From Acidimicrobiales bacterium (GTDB lineage Bacteria; Actinomycetota; Acidimicrobiia; Acidimicrobiales; MedAcidi-G1): DNA of 43,255 nucleotides. Where the stretch lies: contig JAQWOV010000010.1 of the NCBI GenBank assembly GCA_029245675.1, forward strand, positions 1-43,255. The letters are read 5' to 3'. Positions 31,877 through 42,245 of the stretch are shown here, piece after piece; the stretch's first letter is position 1; the number at the start of each line of letters is the position of its first letter. The notes under the pieces are model-generated. The model did no database searches, had not been told where the DNA came from, and was given only the letters and a program-made list of their open reading frames with translations. Position numbers and translations under genes: made by a program.

Positions 31877-33136
31877 CTAGGAGGCAGCGCGTTTATTCGA
31901 GGCGTTTCGCTCAACAATTGTGGGGTCAGTTCGACCAATCACACAATCTGCCTCAATCACGACTTCCGCGATTTGATTATCGCTTGGCAACTCATACATG
32001 GTTCCCAAGAGGACCTCTTCAAGAATCGCTCTTAGCCCACGAGCCCCTGTTCCTCTTTCTAGAGCCTGTTCTGCTACAGCAGTTAATGCCTCGTCTGTGA
32101 ATTTTAATTCGACGTCTTCGAAACCAAAGATACGTTGATACTGCTTAATTAAAGCATTGCGAGGTTCTGTGAGGATCTCAATTAGAGCTTCGGTTTCTAA
32201 CTGGTTAACCGTTCCTACTACTGGTAGACGTCCAACGAATTCAGGGATCAAACCGAACTTTGTTAAGTCTTCTGGTCTTACTTCAGAGAAAAGGTCTCTG
32301 AGATCTCTCTCGGTAGAGGTTCGTATATCTGCACCAAACCCAACATTGGTTCCGCCTTTGCGGCTCTCAATGATGTTCTCAAGTCCAGCGAATGCCCCTC
32401 CACAAATGAATAAGATGTTTGTTGTGTCAATCTGCATGAACTCTTGATGTGGGTGTTTGCGTCCACCCTGTGGAGGTACTGACGCAACAGCACCTTCAAG
32501 AATTTTCAAAAGTGCTTGTTGAACCCCTTCTCCTGAAACGTCTCGAGTGATTGACGGGTTTTCACTTTTTCTAGCTATTTTGTCAATCTCATCAATGTAG
32601 ATGATTCCCTTTTCTGCTCTTTTGATGTCTTGATCCGCTGCTTGAATCAACTTCAATAAAATATTCTCAACGTCTTCCCCGACGTAACCTGCTTCAGTTA
32701 AAGCGGTTGCATCAGCGATAGCAAACGGTACGTCCAGCATCCGAGCCAAGGTTTGGGCCATTAAAGTCTTGCCGCAACCAGTAGGGCCTATAAGTAAAAT
32801 ATTTGATTTGCTTAATTCAACTTCATCTGAGCCCGCCGAGCCGGCTTGAATTCTTTTGTAATGGTTATAAACAGCGACAGAGAGAATCTTTTTGGCTTGT
32901 TCCTGGCCGATGATGTAGTCATCAAGAAATGTTTTTATTTCTCGAGGTCGAGGTAATTTATCAAGAGATACTTCAGAGATTTCTGTTAGTTCTTCTTCTA
33001 TAATTTCGTTGCAAAGATCAATGCATTCATCACAGATATATACGCCTGGACCTGCGATAAGTTTCTTAACCAACTTTTGTGTCTTACCGCAGAAGGAGCA
33101 TTTGAGGAGTTCGCCTCCTTCTCCAAATTTGGCCAT
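31877..33136 (-). CDS. clpX: ATP-dependent protease ATPase subunit ClpX
   Basis: 419 residues. An N-terminal zinc-binding domain with four Cys (CSFCGKTQ ... CDEC), Walker [15 protein letters not shown], Walker [15 protein letters not shown], a ClpP-binding loop near [12 protein letters not shown] and sensor motif [16 protein letters not shown]. It unfolds substrates for ClpP. ATG 33136 follows AAGGGAG, one of the clearest Shine-Dalgarno sequences in the core. Confidence 0.98.
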   Translation of the reverse strand: MAKFGEGGELLKCSFCGKTQKLVKKLIAGPGVYICDECIDLCNEIIEEELTEISEVSLDKLPRPREIKTFLDDYIIGQEQAKKILSVAVYNHYKRIQAGSAGSDEVELSKSNILLIGPTGCGKTLMAQTLARMLDVPFAIADATALTEAGYVGEDVENILLKLIQAADQDIKRAEKGIIYIDEIDKIARKSENPSITRDVSGEGVQQALLKILEGAVASVPPQGGRKHPHQEFMQIDTTNILFICGGAFAGLENIIESRKGGTNVGFGADIRTSTERDLRDLFSEVRPEDLTKFGLIPEFVGRLPVVGTVNQLETEALIEILTEPRNALIKQYQRIFGFEDVELKFTDEALTAVAEQALERGTGARGLRAILEEVLLGTMYELPSDNQIAEVVIEADCVIGRTDPTIVERNASNKRAAS

Positions 33137-33181
33137 TATTGATCTCCCTTGCGTTGCCAGATTACAACTAGTGGATTAATT

Positions 33182-33814
33182 TTACTTGACGGCTGATATC
33201 GGTCCAGAGTTATCAATCAATGGACGCTCATCTATCACTTCATCAATAATGCCATATTCCAAGGCTTCAGGTGCGGTTAATACGAAATCGCGATCTGTAT
33301 CTGTGTGGATTTTGTCAACACTTTGACCAGTGTGGCGAGCCAAAATCTCTTCTAGTTGAAGTTTTAAACGCTGGACTTCTTGAGATACCAACTCAATATC
33401 TGAAACCTGACCCTGCGCTCCGGCATACGGTTGATGCAATAAAATTCGTGAATGCGGAAGTGCTAATCGTTTTCCAGGTGTTCCAGCGGCCAGAAGAACA
33501 GCTGCAGCTGACGCCGCTTGGCCGAAGCAAATAGTAGTGATATCTGGTCGGATGTATTGCATCGTGTCATAAATAGCAAACAGCCCGTTTATATCCCCAC
33601 CTGGGGAATTGATATAGAGGCTAATATCTCGATCTGGATTTTCTGACTCAAGATGCAGGAGTTGGGCGCAAATCAAATTGGCGATTGTGTCATCAATTGG
33701 AGTACCTATAAAGATGATGTTCTCTTTTAAAAGGCGAGAATAGAGATCGTAAGCCCTTTCTCCCTTATTTGTCTGTTCAACAACTGTTGGAACTAAATAA
33801 TTTTGTACTTTCAT
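33182..33814 (-). CDS. clpP: ClpP2-type ATP-dependent protease proteolytic subunit
   Basis: 210 residues from ATG 33814 (an in-frame GTG at 33829 overlapping the tig stop is possible). Catalytic triad: Ser102 in GQAASAAAV, His127 in RILLHQPY and Asp176 in TDRDFVL. The [19 protein letters not shown] stretch is of the actinobacterial ClpP2 type, whose partner is usually ClpP1 encoded just upstream. Here tig is directly upstream and no clpP1 is found, so the protease is either a ClpP2 homo-oligomer or has its partner elsewhere. Confidence 0.96.
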   Translation of the reverse strand: MKVQNYLVPTVVEQTNKGERAYDLYSRLLKENIIFIGTPIDDTIANLICAQLLHLESENPDRDISLYINSPGGDINGLFAIYDTMQYIRPDITTICFGQAASAAAVLLAAGTPGKRLALPHSRILLHQPYAGAQGQVSDIELVSQEVQRLKLQLEEILARHTGQSVDKIHTDTDRDFVLTAPEALEYGIIDEVIDERPLIDNSGPISAVK

Positions 33815-33828
33815 ATCTACCAACGACA

Positions 33829-35211
33829 CTAGTCCTCTTCTCCTTCGGTGTCTGTATCTTTTTCTTCTGTGTCATCATTACTTTCGACAGATTCTTCTGG
33901 CGGTTCAAGGTCTGACTGATTTATTTCCTGTCCTTGTTCATCTTGAATCTTTGCTCTTTCATAAAGCCATTCTATTGCCGCTTGCTTTCCAAGGTCGGCT
34001 TCCAACTCAAGCATTCTGCCGGAGTCAGTCAACATCTCACGGGCTTGTTCAGAATCTGCACCCATCTGTGTGCCTAAAAGAGAAAAGTATTCTTCTAATT
34101 TTTCATCATCAGGAAATAGATTCTCTTTAGCTATAACTGATCGTAGAGCTAGGTCGACTTTTACGGCTGTATCTGCTCCTTGGGAAAACTCTTCGCGTAA
34201 AGAACTGATGTCTGTACCCATTGCCTCTAAGTAGCGTTCAAGTTCTAATCCCTGCGATTGGAGACGCATGGCCAAGTCTTGAATTCGGGTTGTTATTTCT
34301 GTTTCAATCATTACTGCAGGGAGTTCAATGTCAACTTTTTCTGCCAGTGTTTGAGCGATTCGATCTCTTACCACCGCGGCAGACTGCGCTCGTTTCATTT
34401 CTGTCATGCGTTTTTGAATATCGCTGCGCATCTCTTCTGCAGTTTCAAACTCAGATGCGCTTGACGCGAATTCATCGTCTACTTCAGGAAGAACTCTTAT
34501 TTGATTTTTCTTTACTTGGATCTGAAAAGACAACTTTCCTTCTTCTTCTTCGTCAGGATGTTCTGCTTCAAATTCAACTACATCACCAACAGATGCCCCT
34601 TTAAGATTTTCATCGATCTCTGCGACTACCGCTCCAGTTCCAACTTCGTAAATGTAATCCGCGGTTGTTAGGCCTTCGACTTCTTCGCCTTCGTAAGATC
34701 CAGCAATATCTATTGTTACCTGATCGCCTTCCTCTATCTCTCTGTCAACTTCCTCTAGAGTTGCGAATTGTTCTCGCATTGCGTCTACCTGTAGATCCAC
34801 TTCTTCTTCAGTTGCCACGGGAGCAGGTATCTCCACTTCGAGTGATTCATAATCATCAATGTCTATTTGTGGTCGGACTGGAACTATTGCTTCGAAAGTC
34901 AATGCTCCTTCATCCTGTCCGCCTGTTACTTCAAAAGATGGTGAATCAATCGCATCTACGCGATGTTCAATTAAAGCTTTAACGTAATATTCAGGCACCG
35001 CATCTTGAATTGCTTCATTTCGCCCAGCGCCAGGACCAAGGCGTGCCTCAAGAACTTTACGTGGGGCTTTCCCTGGACGGAATCCGGGAAGACGTACTTC
35101 TTGTGCGATACGTTTAAACGCTTTCTCAACGGCTTCGTCAAATTCTTGTTCGTCCAAGGAGATAGCTAGTTTTATTTGGTTGTCTTCTAATATTTCATGG
35201 GTGCTATTCAC
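33829..35211 (-). CDS. tig: Trigger factor
   Basis: About 460 residues from GTG 35211. The ribosome-binding N-domain has the signature [17 protein letters not shown]. The FKBP-type domain ([22 protein letters not shown] ... [15 protein letters not shown]) follows, then the helical C-domain and a very acidic 45-residue tail. It is a ribosome-bound chaperone and prolyl isomerase. The frame is open to 35265, but the family N-terminus ([16 protein letters not shown]) supports GTG 35211. First gene of tig-clpP-clpX-folC. Confidence 0.96.
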   Translation of the reverse strand: MNSTHEILEDNQIKLAISLDEQEFDEAVEKAFKRIAQEVRLPGFRPGKAPRKVLEARLGPGAGRNEAIQDAVPEYYVKALIEHRVDAIDSPSFEVTGGQDEGALTFEAIVPVRPQIDIDDYESLEVEIPAPVATEEEVDLQVDAMREQFATLEEVDREIEEGDQVTIDIAGSYEGEEVEGLTTADYIYEVGTGAVVAEIDENLKGASVGDVVEFEAEHPDEEEEGKLSFQIQVKKNQIRVLPEVDDEFASSASEFETAEEMRSDIQKRMTEMKRAQSAAVVRDRIAQTLAEKVDIELPAVMIETEITTRIQDLAMRLQSQGLELERYLEAMGTDISSLREEFSQGADTAVKVDLALRSVIAKENLFPDDEKLEEYFSLLGTQMGADSEQAREMLTDSGRMLELEADLGKQAAIEWLYERAKIQDEQGQEINQSDLEPPEESVESNDDTEEKDTDTEGEED

Positions 35212-35359
35212 AGTGTCTGAAGTGTACCGCTGACAGGCCAATCTCATCCCCGATTTATTGAGCAAAACCTCTCATTTCTTATTAAATGACAAAAATTTGA
35301 CATTTTGATGGCTCATAAACCTGTGAGTGGGCTTAGTCTCCGCTACGATCAACCACGCC

Positions 35360-35431
35360 GCGGGTGTAGTTCAACGGCTAGAACCTCAGCCTTCCAAGCT
35401 GATGATGCGAGTTCGATTCTCGTCACCCGCT
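35360..35431 (+). tRNA. tRNA-Gly(TCC)
   Basis: Acceptor GCGGGTG (35360-35366) pairs with CACCCGC (35424-35430), discriminator T. The anticodon loop CTTCCAA gives TCC. The D-arm GTTC/GAAC and the T-loop TTCGATT are canonical. No encoded CCA. A TTGACA at 35297-35302 may be its -35 box. Confidence 0.95.
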
Positions 35432-35465
35432 CAATTTATTTGGTGGCACAACAAAATAATCTAAC

Positions 35466-35471
35466 TAAGGT
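35466..35471 (+). promoter_or_regulatory. -10-like TAAGGT before the metallophosphoesterase
   Basis: TAAGGT ends 6 nt before GTG 35478. TAAGG could also act as a weak Shine-Dalgarno, since the gene may be read through from tRNA-Gly. Confidence 0.3.
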
Positions 35472-35477
35472 TTAATT

Positions 35478-36323
35478 GTGTTAATAGCTCAAATCTCCGA
35501 TTGTCATATTCGAAGCGGTCCTAGTCCTTTTGACAAACTGGTTGACTCTTCAGAAACACTAAAACAGGTTGTATCTCATCTCGTGAGCAACAAAGTAAAA
35601 CCTGATGTCGTTCTTGCCACAGGAGATTTAACCGAATCAGGAACGGAAGAAGAATACGCGAAGTTACTTGATCTGCTCTCCCCTCTTGAACTCCCAATAC
35701 TCCCGATACCAGGAAACCATGACGAGTATTCAAAATTCGAAAATTCTCTTAAGTGCTATTTGCCAAAAGAGTTGCCTAATTCTCATTGCAGTTATGTGAA
35801 CGATGACTTTCCAATACGGCTCATTGGGTTGGATACTTCCCTGCCTGGTCGCCATGACGGAGATTTTGATGATGAACGATTTGAATGGCTAGAAGAAAAG
35901 CTGGCTAGCTGCCCTGAAAAACCGACACTTCTCTTCACTCATTTCCCGCCTTTTGCTAGCGGAATTCATTTCATGGATATTTCTGGGCTAAAAAACTCTG
36001 AGCGACTTTGTTCTTTGATTGAAAGGAATCCTCAAATCAAACTTGTCGTTTCTGGACACCTTCATCGCCCTATAGCCACAATGATCGGAAGTTCTGCCGC
36101 CTCTGTATGTCCGTCTACCTCTCACCAATTGGGGCTGGAACTAGATCCAGAGTGCGGTTCGCTTGTCAACGAGCCTCCTGGATATCAATTACATAGATGG
36201 GATGGTCTTAGATTCACCACTCATACTGCAATAGTTTGGGAAGGGAAGACTTTTGATCTTTCTTCTTGGATTAGTGAAGTGAATCAGCAATCCTCCAGTG
36301 GAAATGGATTTCCTAAAAAATAA
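35478..36323 (+). CDS. Calcineurin-like metallophosphoesterase (CpdA-like)
   Basis: 281 residues. The five metal-binding blocks are in order: AQISDCHI (DxH), VVLATGDLTESG (GDxxE), PIPGNHDEY (GNHD), LFTHFPP (H) and VVSGHLHRP (GHxH). This is the class III cyclic-nucleotide phosphodiesterase-like arrangement; the natural substrate is uncertain. GTG 35478 begins the metal site only seven codons in, as in relatives. It is 46 bp downstream of tRNA-Gly and converges with the ramB-like gene. Confidence 0.9.
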   Translation: MLIAQISDCHIRSGPSPFDKLVDSSETLKQVVSHLVSNKVKPDVVLATGDLTESGTEEEYAKLLDLLSPLELPILPIPGNHDEYSKFENSLKCYLPKELPNSHCSYVNDDFPIRLIGLDTSLPGRHDGDFDDERFEWLEEKLASCPEKPTLLFTHFPPFASGIHFMDISGLKNSERLCSLIERNPQIKLVVSGHLHRPIATMIGSSAASVCPSTSHQLGLELDPECGSLVNEPPGYQLHRWDGLRFTTHTAIVWEGKTFDLSSWISEVNQQSSSGNGFPKK

Positions 36324-36329
36324 TTCTCA

Positions 36330-37793
36330 TCAACTTGTCAGATTGTGACGCTCGAGAAAGCGGTACACATCTATGAGGTCCACTCCAGGAAAAGGAGTGA
36401 AGTCACGACTAGCAGGCGGCAAGGCAGTCAAAACAAAACTTCTTTCTGCAGCTGATGGCCAGGCCACACCGTCCCAGCGGCGGATCATGTCGGGATTGGC
36501 TGCCACGTCTTCACTTCGTGCACTAAGACGTCGAGACGTATCACTGCCTCTGAACCAATGGGCATCTTTTGATCGGCATCCCAAAGTTACCGCATATGGC
36601 GTGCGTTCATTTGAGTTCTCAACATAAGTAGCGCACCAGTACTCTCCGGCATCTGCCGTTGTGTATTGGTAGTGAAGAACGTCTGCTGAAGCCCAAGCTT
36701 GTCTTGCTCCCCAATGTCTTCCCACGCGTGCTCCTTCGAGAGCACCATCTGCATCCGAAGGGAACTCTATTCCGTCGTTTTCATACGCCTTCGTGATGGT
36801 CCCTTCTGGGTCAGTTCTTAAAAAATGAACGGGAATATCTAAGTAGGAGGTGGCGAGATTTGTGAATCGATGTGTCGCCATTTCGTATGAGACATAATAT
36901 CTCTCTTTCAAATCCTCAATAGAGAGGTCTTCTTCTACTTTTGCCGCATGTAAGAAGTCTTTAGCGGCGGGTTCAGGTATTAACACAGCAGCAGCAAAAT
37001 AGTTTGATTCGATGCGTTGACGAAGGTAACTCTCAAAGTCTGTGGTCTCCGCATGTTCTAAAGCAAAATGACCAAGTGTTTGGAGCACCACCGATCTTGC
37101 ACCGCGCACTCCAAGGTCGTCGCGTTGAGGTATGTAGATCGTTCGTCGACGAGTGTCTGTGACTGACCGAGCGGTAACGGGCATGCCTCGAACCCGTTCA
37201 ACTGTGAATCCGTAATACGCGGCTAAATCCGTGATGTCTTTTTCCGAAGGTGGTCCTTCACCGTTGTAACCAATTGCGTTCAAGCCTTTCATCGCTATTA
37301 ATTCAATTTCGGGATAGTAATTATCTTTTGTTCTCATTTCCGTGCGTAAAGCCAAATTCGCACTTCGTGCCCTGTCTCCTGCTGCTTGTCGTTCCATTCC
37401 GGTTCGACTCATGGGGAAATCTGGTAACGCCTTATACAGACCTACAAGGGTTTCAAGCACTTCATTGCTTACCGTCACTCCGACGCGTACCTCTGGGAGA
37501 TCAAGTTGCTTCCTCCAGTGACTGTCTTGAAACTCCTGAAGTTCTATCTCGAGCGAAGCTCTTTTATTGGGGGGTTCCGGAGAAAGAAGGTCTGAAGTTT
37601 CGCAATTGAAAGCTTTTGCTAAATCGGACAGGACCTTTAGTTTGGGTTCCAGATGACCGTTCTCTAACTGGCTTAAGTAAGAGGCTGGGCGGTTAATCTT
37701 CTCTCCGAGGGCTACGAGAGTCAATCCAGTCATTTTTCTGTGATGCCGAATTTGTTGTCCTAACATCTTTGAATCGAATTTTTCTTCGCTCAT
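36330..37793 (-). CDS. ramB: RamB/ScfR-like XRE regulator with IrrE-like and DUF2083 domains
   Basis: 487 residues. An N-terminal helix-turn-helix (LGQQIRHHRKMTGLTLVALGEKINRPASYLSQLENG, about 11-46) precedes an ImmA/IrrE-like middle domain. Its zinc motif is degenerate: LGHFALEHAE in place of HExxH. A C-terminal DUF2083-type sensor region of about 200 residues follows. RamB controls acetate and glyoxylate-shunt genes in Corynebacterium and Mycobacterium. Divergent transcription from aceB-aceA, with a 144-bp intergene, strongly supports the same job here. The C-domain has several Cys residues but no clear cluster motif. Start ATG 37793 has GAGGGG just upstream. Confidence 0.85.
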   Translation of the reverse strand: MSEEKFDSKMLGQQIRHHRKMTGLTLVALGEKINRPASYLSQLENGHLEPKLKVLSDLAKAFNCETSDLLSPEPPNKRASLEIELQEFQDSHWRKQLDLPEVRVGVTVSNEVLETLVGLYKALPDFPMSRTGMERQAAGDRARSANLALRTEMRTKDNYYPEIELIAMKGLNAIGYNGEGPPSEKDITDLAAYYGFTVERVRGMPVTARSVTDTRRRTIYIPQRDDLGVRGARSVVLQTLGHFALEHAETTDFESYLRQRIESNYFAAAVLIPEPAAKDFLHAAKVEEDLSIEDLKERYYVSYEMATHRFTNLATSYLDIPVHFLRTDPEGTITKAYENDGIEFPSDADGALEGARVGRHWGARQAWASADVLHYQYTTADAGEYWCATYVENSNERTPYAVTLGCRSKDAHWFRGSDTSRRLSARSEDVAANPDMIRRWDGVAWPSAAERSFVLTALPPASRDFTPFPGVDLIDVYRFLERHNLTS

Positions 37794-37937
37794 TTCCCCT
37801 CACTTTTCGCGAACTATTCCATTTTTTCTGTTATTTCAAAGGATACGTATTTTTTTTACGAAAAAATGTCCAATATTTCGTTAAAAGTACTAGATACTCA
37901 ATATTGCTGAGCTAATTACTGAAGATTGTTTGTAAAT
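37794..37937. promoter_or_regulatory. Divergent control region of ramB-like and aceB
   Basis: AT-rich 144 bp between the divergent starts. It contains a perfect TTCGCGAA palindrome (37806-37813), CGTA-T-run-TACG (37846-37860) and TACTAGATACT-like AT boxes nearer aceB. I cannot identify a RamB consensus with confidence. Confidence 0.4.
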
Positions 37938-39515
37938 ATGACTGATATACAAATATCCCCCCATCCACACTTAGAAGAGGTCTTCACCCCTGAAGCCACT
38001 GACTTTATTGTTGACCTTGTTCGAACTTTCCGGGATCGTCGAAACGAGATTCTTGCCGACCGTATTGAGCGTCAAGAAAGAATCTCAGCTGGCGAGCGTC
38101 CAGATTTCTTAAAGGAAACCGCGGAAATTCGTTCTGGCGATTGGAAAATTTCACCAGAGCCTCCACAACTGATGGACAGAAGAGTTGAAATAACTGGCCC
38201 TACCGACCGAAAAATGATGATCAATGCCTTAAATTCAGGTGCTCGAGTTTTCATGGCTGATTGTGAAGATGCAACAAGCCCAACCTGGGACAACGTTGTG
38301 TTAGGGCAAATCAATATTAGAGATGCCTATAGTCGAGACCTGTCGCTTGATCAAAACGGTAAGCACTATGAATTGAATGATGAGATAGCCACACTTTTCG
38401 TGAGAGCGAGAGGGTGGCATCTCGACGAAAGTCATGTTGTTATAGATGGGCAACCTGCACCAGGAAGCCTTATTGATTTCGGTTTAACTTTTTTTCATGG
38501 AGCTCAAGCTGCTTTAGATAATGGAGCTGGTCCTTACTTTTACCTTCCGAAGTTGGAAAGCCATCTTGAAGCCCGACTATGGAACGACGTTTTTATTCAC
38601 GCACAAGATGCCCTGAACATCCCTCGTGGCTCCATTAGAGCAACGGTTCTTATTGAAACAATTCTTGCTGCTTTTGAAATGAATGAAATACTGTATGAAC
38701 TTCGGGAACATTCTGCCGGGTTGAATGCTGGAAGATGGGATTATATTTTTTCTGTAGCTAAAAAATTCTCTGCTTATCCAGATTTTGTTCTTCCCGATAG
38801 AGCTGATGTGACCATGACGGTTCCATTCATGCGGGCTTACACCGAATTAATGATCGCCACTTGTCATAAGAGAGGGGCTCATGCAATTGGCGGAATGGCT
38901 GCTTTTATTCCCAATCGACGCGAACCTGAAGTGACTGAGGCCGCATTGGTAAAAGTGACTGAAGATAAAGCTCGGGAAGCATCTGATGGATGTGACGGAA
39001 CTTGGGTGGCTCATCCTGATCTCGTTTCTATCGCTCAAGAAGAGTTTGATGCGGTGCTACAAGGAAACACTCAACAACTTGATCGTCAACGTCCCGACGT
39101 TGATATAGAAGCTGATGATCTTTTAGCTGTTGATGCAACCGGTGGATCAATTACAGAAGCAGGTTTACGTACAAATATCCATGTAGGTATTCGTTACATA
39201 GCGAGCTGGTTAGATGGAACCGGGGCTGCAGCTATCCATAACCTGATGGAAGATGCTGCTACTGCTGAAATCAGTCGTGGACAGGTCTGGCAATGGGTTC
39301 ATCATAATTCTGTTTTAGATGACGGCCGCGAAGTTACCGCTGAGTTAGTTCAATCGCTAATTGCTGATGAATCAGTTGTCATCGCTGAAGAAATAGGGGC
39401 GGAAAGTTTTGCGGCAATGCCTTTTGTGGAAGCGCAGGAAATATTTCAGGACTTAGCTTTGTCGGATACCTTTGAAGAATTTCTTACTATTCCGGCATAC
39501 AAGATTTTAAAATAA
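37938..39515 (+). CDS. aceB: Malate synthase A
   Basis: 525 residues, the size of the A isoform rather than the 720-residue GlcB used by many actinobacteria. Diagnostic: [30 protein letters not shown], then [36 protein letters not shown] and [37 protein letters not shown]. It condenses acetyl-CoA with glyoxylate. ATG 37938 is preferred to in-frame TTG 37926. aceA follows 45 bp downstream. Confidence 0.97.
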   Translation: MTDIQISPHPHLEEVFTPEATDFIVDLVRTFRDRRNEILADRIERQERISAGERPDFLKETAEIRSGDWKISPEPPQLMDRRVEITGPTDRKMMINALNSGARVFMADCEDATSPTWDNVVLGQINIRDAYSRDLSLDQNGKHYELNDEIATLFVRARGWHLDESHVVIDGQPAPGSLIDFGLTFFHGAQAALDNGAGPYFYLPKLESHLEARLWNDVFIHAQDALNIPRGSIRATVLIETILAAFEMNEILYELREHSAGLNAGRWDYIFSVAKKFSAYPDFVLPDRADVTMTVPFMRAYTELMIATCHKRGAHAIGGMAAFIPNRREPEVTEAALVKVTEDKAREASDGCDGTWVAHPDLVSIAQEEFDAVLQGNTQQLDRQRPDVDIEADDLLAVDATGGSITEAGLRTNIHVGIRYIASWLDGTGAAAIHNLMEDAATAEISRGQVWQWVHHNSVLDDGREVTAELVQSLIADESVVIAEEIGAESFAAMPFVEAQEIFQDLALSDTFEEFLTIPAYKILK

Positions 39516-39560
39516 CCAACAGATTTCGCTAAAAATCTATAGCAGAAAGAAAGAAAAATA

Positions 39561-40847
39561 ATGAAAAAAAGTTTCGACCAACAAGTTGAAGAGTTGGAAA
39601 AAGATTGGGCAGGGAACTCAAGGTGGGCAGGAGTTGAACGTGATTATTCAGCTGCTGACGTTGTACGTCTACGCGGTTCTTTTATGCCTGAATGTTCTTT
39701 AGCCCGTCATGGAGCTGAACTTCTTTGGGAGCGACTCCACAGTATGGATTATGTTCATGCTCTCGGTGCAATGACCGGTGGTCAAGCTATTGAATACGTT
39801 AAAGGAGGCCTTCCTGCTATCTATCTTTCAGGATGGCAAGTAGCTGGGGATGCAAACCTCGCTGGTGAGGTTTACCCAGATCAAAGCCTCTACCCCGCCA
39901 ACTCTGTTCCTTCTGTTGTTGAAAGAATCAACAACGCGTTACGTAGAGCCGATCAAATTGAATGGTCAGAAAATGGTGGTGAAGCCTCTCGTGAGTGGTT
40001 AGTGCCAATAGTTGCTGATGCTGAGGCTGGTTTCGGCGGTGCTTTGAATGTTTTCGAATTAATGAAAAACATGATCATGGCAGGCGCGGCCGGTGTTCAC
40101 TTTGAAGATCAGCTTGCTTCAGAAAAGAAATGCGGCCATATGGGTGGAAAGGTTCTTATCCCTACCCAGCAGCATGTGCGCACTCTGACCGCGGCTCGTT
40201 TAGCTGCCGACATACTCGGCATACCTACAATAGTTGTTGCCCGTACCGACGCTTTAGCGGCGACATTAATCACGAGCGATGTTGATGAACGTGACCGTCC
40301 TTTCTTGACTGGTGAAAGAACTGCAGAAGGTTTCTTTAACACCGAGCCAGGTATGGCTACACCAATTTCACGCGGCTTAGCTTACGCTCCGTACAGTGAC
40401 CTGATTTGGTGTGAAACCGGAACTCCTGATCTTGATCAGGCCCGTGAATTTGCTGATGCTATTCACGCTCAATATCCAGACAAAATGTTGGCCTACAACT
40501 GTTCGCCTTCCTTTAATTGGAAAGCAGCTTTAGATGATGAAACTATTGCCAAGTTCCAACGTGAACTTGGGGCGATGGGTTACAAGTTCCAATTTATTAC
40601 TTTGGCTGGGTGGCATGCATTGAATGCTTCGGCGTTTGAGCTTGCTCAGGGCTACACCGAAAGCGATATGACTGCCTACGTGGAGTTACAACAAAGAGAA
40701 TTCTCTATGGAAGATGCCGGATACACAGCTACTCGCCATCAGCGTGAAGTTGGTGCCGGTTATTTTGATGACGTAGCGACAGTTATCTCTGGTGGTTCGG
40801 CTTCTACCTTGGCGTTGACTGGATCTACCGAAGAAGAACAGTTTTAA
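39561..40847 (+). CDS. aceA: Isocitrate lyase
   Basis: 428 residues. Catalytic signature [11 protein letters not shown] (residues 189-199), metal and substrate residues in [22 protein letters not shown] and YNCSPSFNW. It splits isocitrate into succinate and glyoxylate, making the shunt with aceB. ATG 39561 is preceded by purine-rich AGAAAGAAAG, a weak Shine-Dalgarno. Likely co-transcribed with aceB and controlled by the divergent RamB-like protein. Confidence 0.98.
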   Translation: MKKSFDQQVEELEKDWAGNSRWAGVERDYSAADVVRLRGSFMPECSLARHGAELLWERLHSMDYVHALGAMTGGQAIEYVKGGLPAIYLSGWQVAGDANLAGEVYPDQSLYPANSVPSVVERINNALRRADQIEWSENGGEASREWLVPIVADAEAGFGGALNVFELMKNMIMAGAAGVHFEDQLASEKKCGHMGGKVLIPTQQHVRTLTAARLAADILGIPTIVVARTDALAATLITSDVDERDRPFLTGERTAEGFFNTEPGMATPISRGLAYAPYSDLIWCETGTPDLDQAREFADAIHAQYPDKMLAYNCSPSFNWKAALDDETIAKFQRELGAMGYKFQFITLAGWHALNASAFELAQGYTESDMTAYVELQQREFSMEDAGYTATRHQREVGAGYFDDVATVISGGSASTLALTGSTEEEQF

Positions 40848-40859
40848 AACTTTAGTTTT
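40846..40859. terminator. Bidirectional AT hairpin between aceA and tRNA-Arg
   Basis: AAAACT/AGTTTT with a two-base centre starts on the last base pairs of aceA. It ends in T-rich sequence on both strands and lies exactly between convergent aceA and tRNA-Arg. Short stem, so only a moderate candidate. Confidence 0.35.
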
Positions 40860-40860
40860 G

Positions 40861-40934
<74 letters not shown>

Positions 40935-40945
40935 CACTCTTGAGG

Positions 40946-42076
40946 CTACCGGGGTCTTCGTAGACGATTGGGCAGAAGTCCATCTAAATTTAAATTTGCG
41001 AGAGATTCTGATGTCTCGCCGTTAATGGTTAACTCTGCTGTGAGTTGTCCGGCGGCGGGTGAAGTTTGAATTCCTGTTCCTCCCTGACCGACGCACCAAA
41101 TAAATGATGGCTCTTCTGGGTCAGGTCCTATAACCATGGATCTATCGGACGTAAACGTACGTAAACCAGCCCAAGAAGAATTCACTGAACGCACGTTGAG
41201 TGTTGTCGCTTTGTTGATTCTGTCTATGGCTAGTGCGACGTCTTCCTCTAGCGGTTTAGCGTCACATGGCTCTGATGGGGTTTCATCCGCTGGGGAGCAA
41301 AGTAGTTGAAGGCCATCGGGCTTTATGTACCAAGAGTGGGCAGCGTCATCAAGCATGGCCCATTGTGAAGTATCTGGAACAGGGGCGTTCACCATGAACG
41401 CTGTTCTTCGTTTTGGTTGTAATCCAATTGGTTCAATGCCAGCTCTTTTAGCTACGTGGTCTCCCCATGATCCTGCCGCGTTGATTACTACGTCTGCTTC
41501 TAACTCTCCGGTTGTGGTTTCAATTTTCCAGCCGTCTTTATGTTTTGTTGCAGAATCAACTCTGGTGGAAGTAGTTATCTCTCCTCCGTGTTGACGGAAT
41601 CCTCTGACGAATGCTTGATGTAAAGCGGCGACGTCTATATCCGCTGTTCCGGTTTCCACTATTGCCCGTTCCAGTTGGCTGGTATTTAATGCGGGAAAGA
41701 GTTCTAATGCTTCTTTTACGGAGATTTCTTCTGTGGGTTGAGTTCCGTCTGCTCCTTCTCCTATGAGCTCGTCTATGAGTTCAGATTGTTGAGAAGTTCC
41801 AACATGAATAAGTGGTCTAAGTGAGAGAAGCGGAGCGTCAATTAGGTCCTCTGGTGTGTTGTGGAAGAAATCTAAACTAGCGCGAGTGAGACCTCGCACA
41901 GAAGCTGCTCCATAGTTTTCATAAAGTAAAGCGGCTGAGCGTCCGGTGGTGTGGTACGCCAATTGGTTTTCTGCTTCAACAAGTACTACTTGTGCAGTTG
42001 AATCGATCAAAGAACAGGAGTATGCGGTACTGATTCCTGCTATTCCTCCGCCGATCACCACGATTCTTTTCGTCAT
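40946..42076 (-). CDS. FAD-dependent oxidoreductase of the DAO (D-amino acid/glycine oxidase) family
   Basis: 376 residues from ATG 42076 (GTG 42088 is possible). N-terminal FAD-binding Rossmann motif VVIGGGIAGISTAYS, and AYHTTGRSAALLYENYG matching the second conserved FAD loop of DadA/SoxB-like enzymes. It ends with TFTSDRSMVIGPDPEEPSFIWCVGQGGTGIQTSPAAGQL, the C-terminal flavin-contact block. It oxidises an amine or D-amino acid; the exact substrate is unknown. TAGTGT lies 8 nt before the ATG. The transcript would run into tRNA-Arg. Confidence 0.88.
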   Translation of the reverse strand: MTKRIVVIGGGIAGISTAYSCSLIDSTAQVVLVEAENQLAYHTTGRSAALLYENYGAASVRGLTRASLDFFHNTPEDLIDAPLLSLRPLIHVGTSQQSELIDELIGEGADGTQPTEEISVKEALELFPALNTSQLERAIVETGTADIDVAALHQAFVRGFRQHGGEITTSTRVDSATKHKDGWKIETTTGELEADVVINAAGSWGDHVAKRAGIEPIGLQPKRRTAFMVNAPVPDTSQWAMLDDAAHSWYIKPDGLQLLCSPADETPSEPCDAKPLEEDVALAIDRINKATTLNVRSVNSSWAGLRTFTSDRSMVIGPDPEEPSFIWCVGQGGTGIQTSPAAGQLTAELTINGETSESLANLNLDGLLPNRLRRPR

Positions 42077-42152
42077 CAAATCAAACACTACTTAAACAAG
42101 TCTTTAAATCGAGTGCCGAGTGCATGAATTTGGGCGTATCATTCGTGTTCTC

Positions 42153-42228
42153 GGTGATCGTAGCTCAGTTCGGTTAGAGCACCTGGTTGTGGTCCAGGAT
42201 GTCGGGGGTTCAAATCCCCTCGGTCACC
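42153..42228 (+). tRNA. tRNA-His(GTG)
   Basis: Acceptor GTGATCG (42154-42160) pairs with CGGTCAC. The extra G at 42153 opposes C73, the His-specific feature. The anticodon loop TTGTGGT gives GTG. Only the short run CCA follows the acceptor. The pterin dehydratase start is 17 nt downstream. Confidence 0.95.
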
Positions 42229-42232
42229 CAAA

Positions 42233-42238
42233 TAAAAT
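42233..42238 (+). promoter_or_regulatory. -10-like TAAAAT before the pterin dehydratase
   Basis: TAAAAT ends 7 nt before ATG 42246. A matching -35 would fall inside tRNA-His, so read-through from the tRNA is an equal possibility. Confidence 0.3.
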
Positions 42239-42245
42239 AGAACTT

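Noticed and set aside
37794-37937. Specific RamB operator
   Set aside because: No match convincing enough to the known RamB box; only generic AT-rich palindromes are visible.
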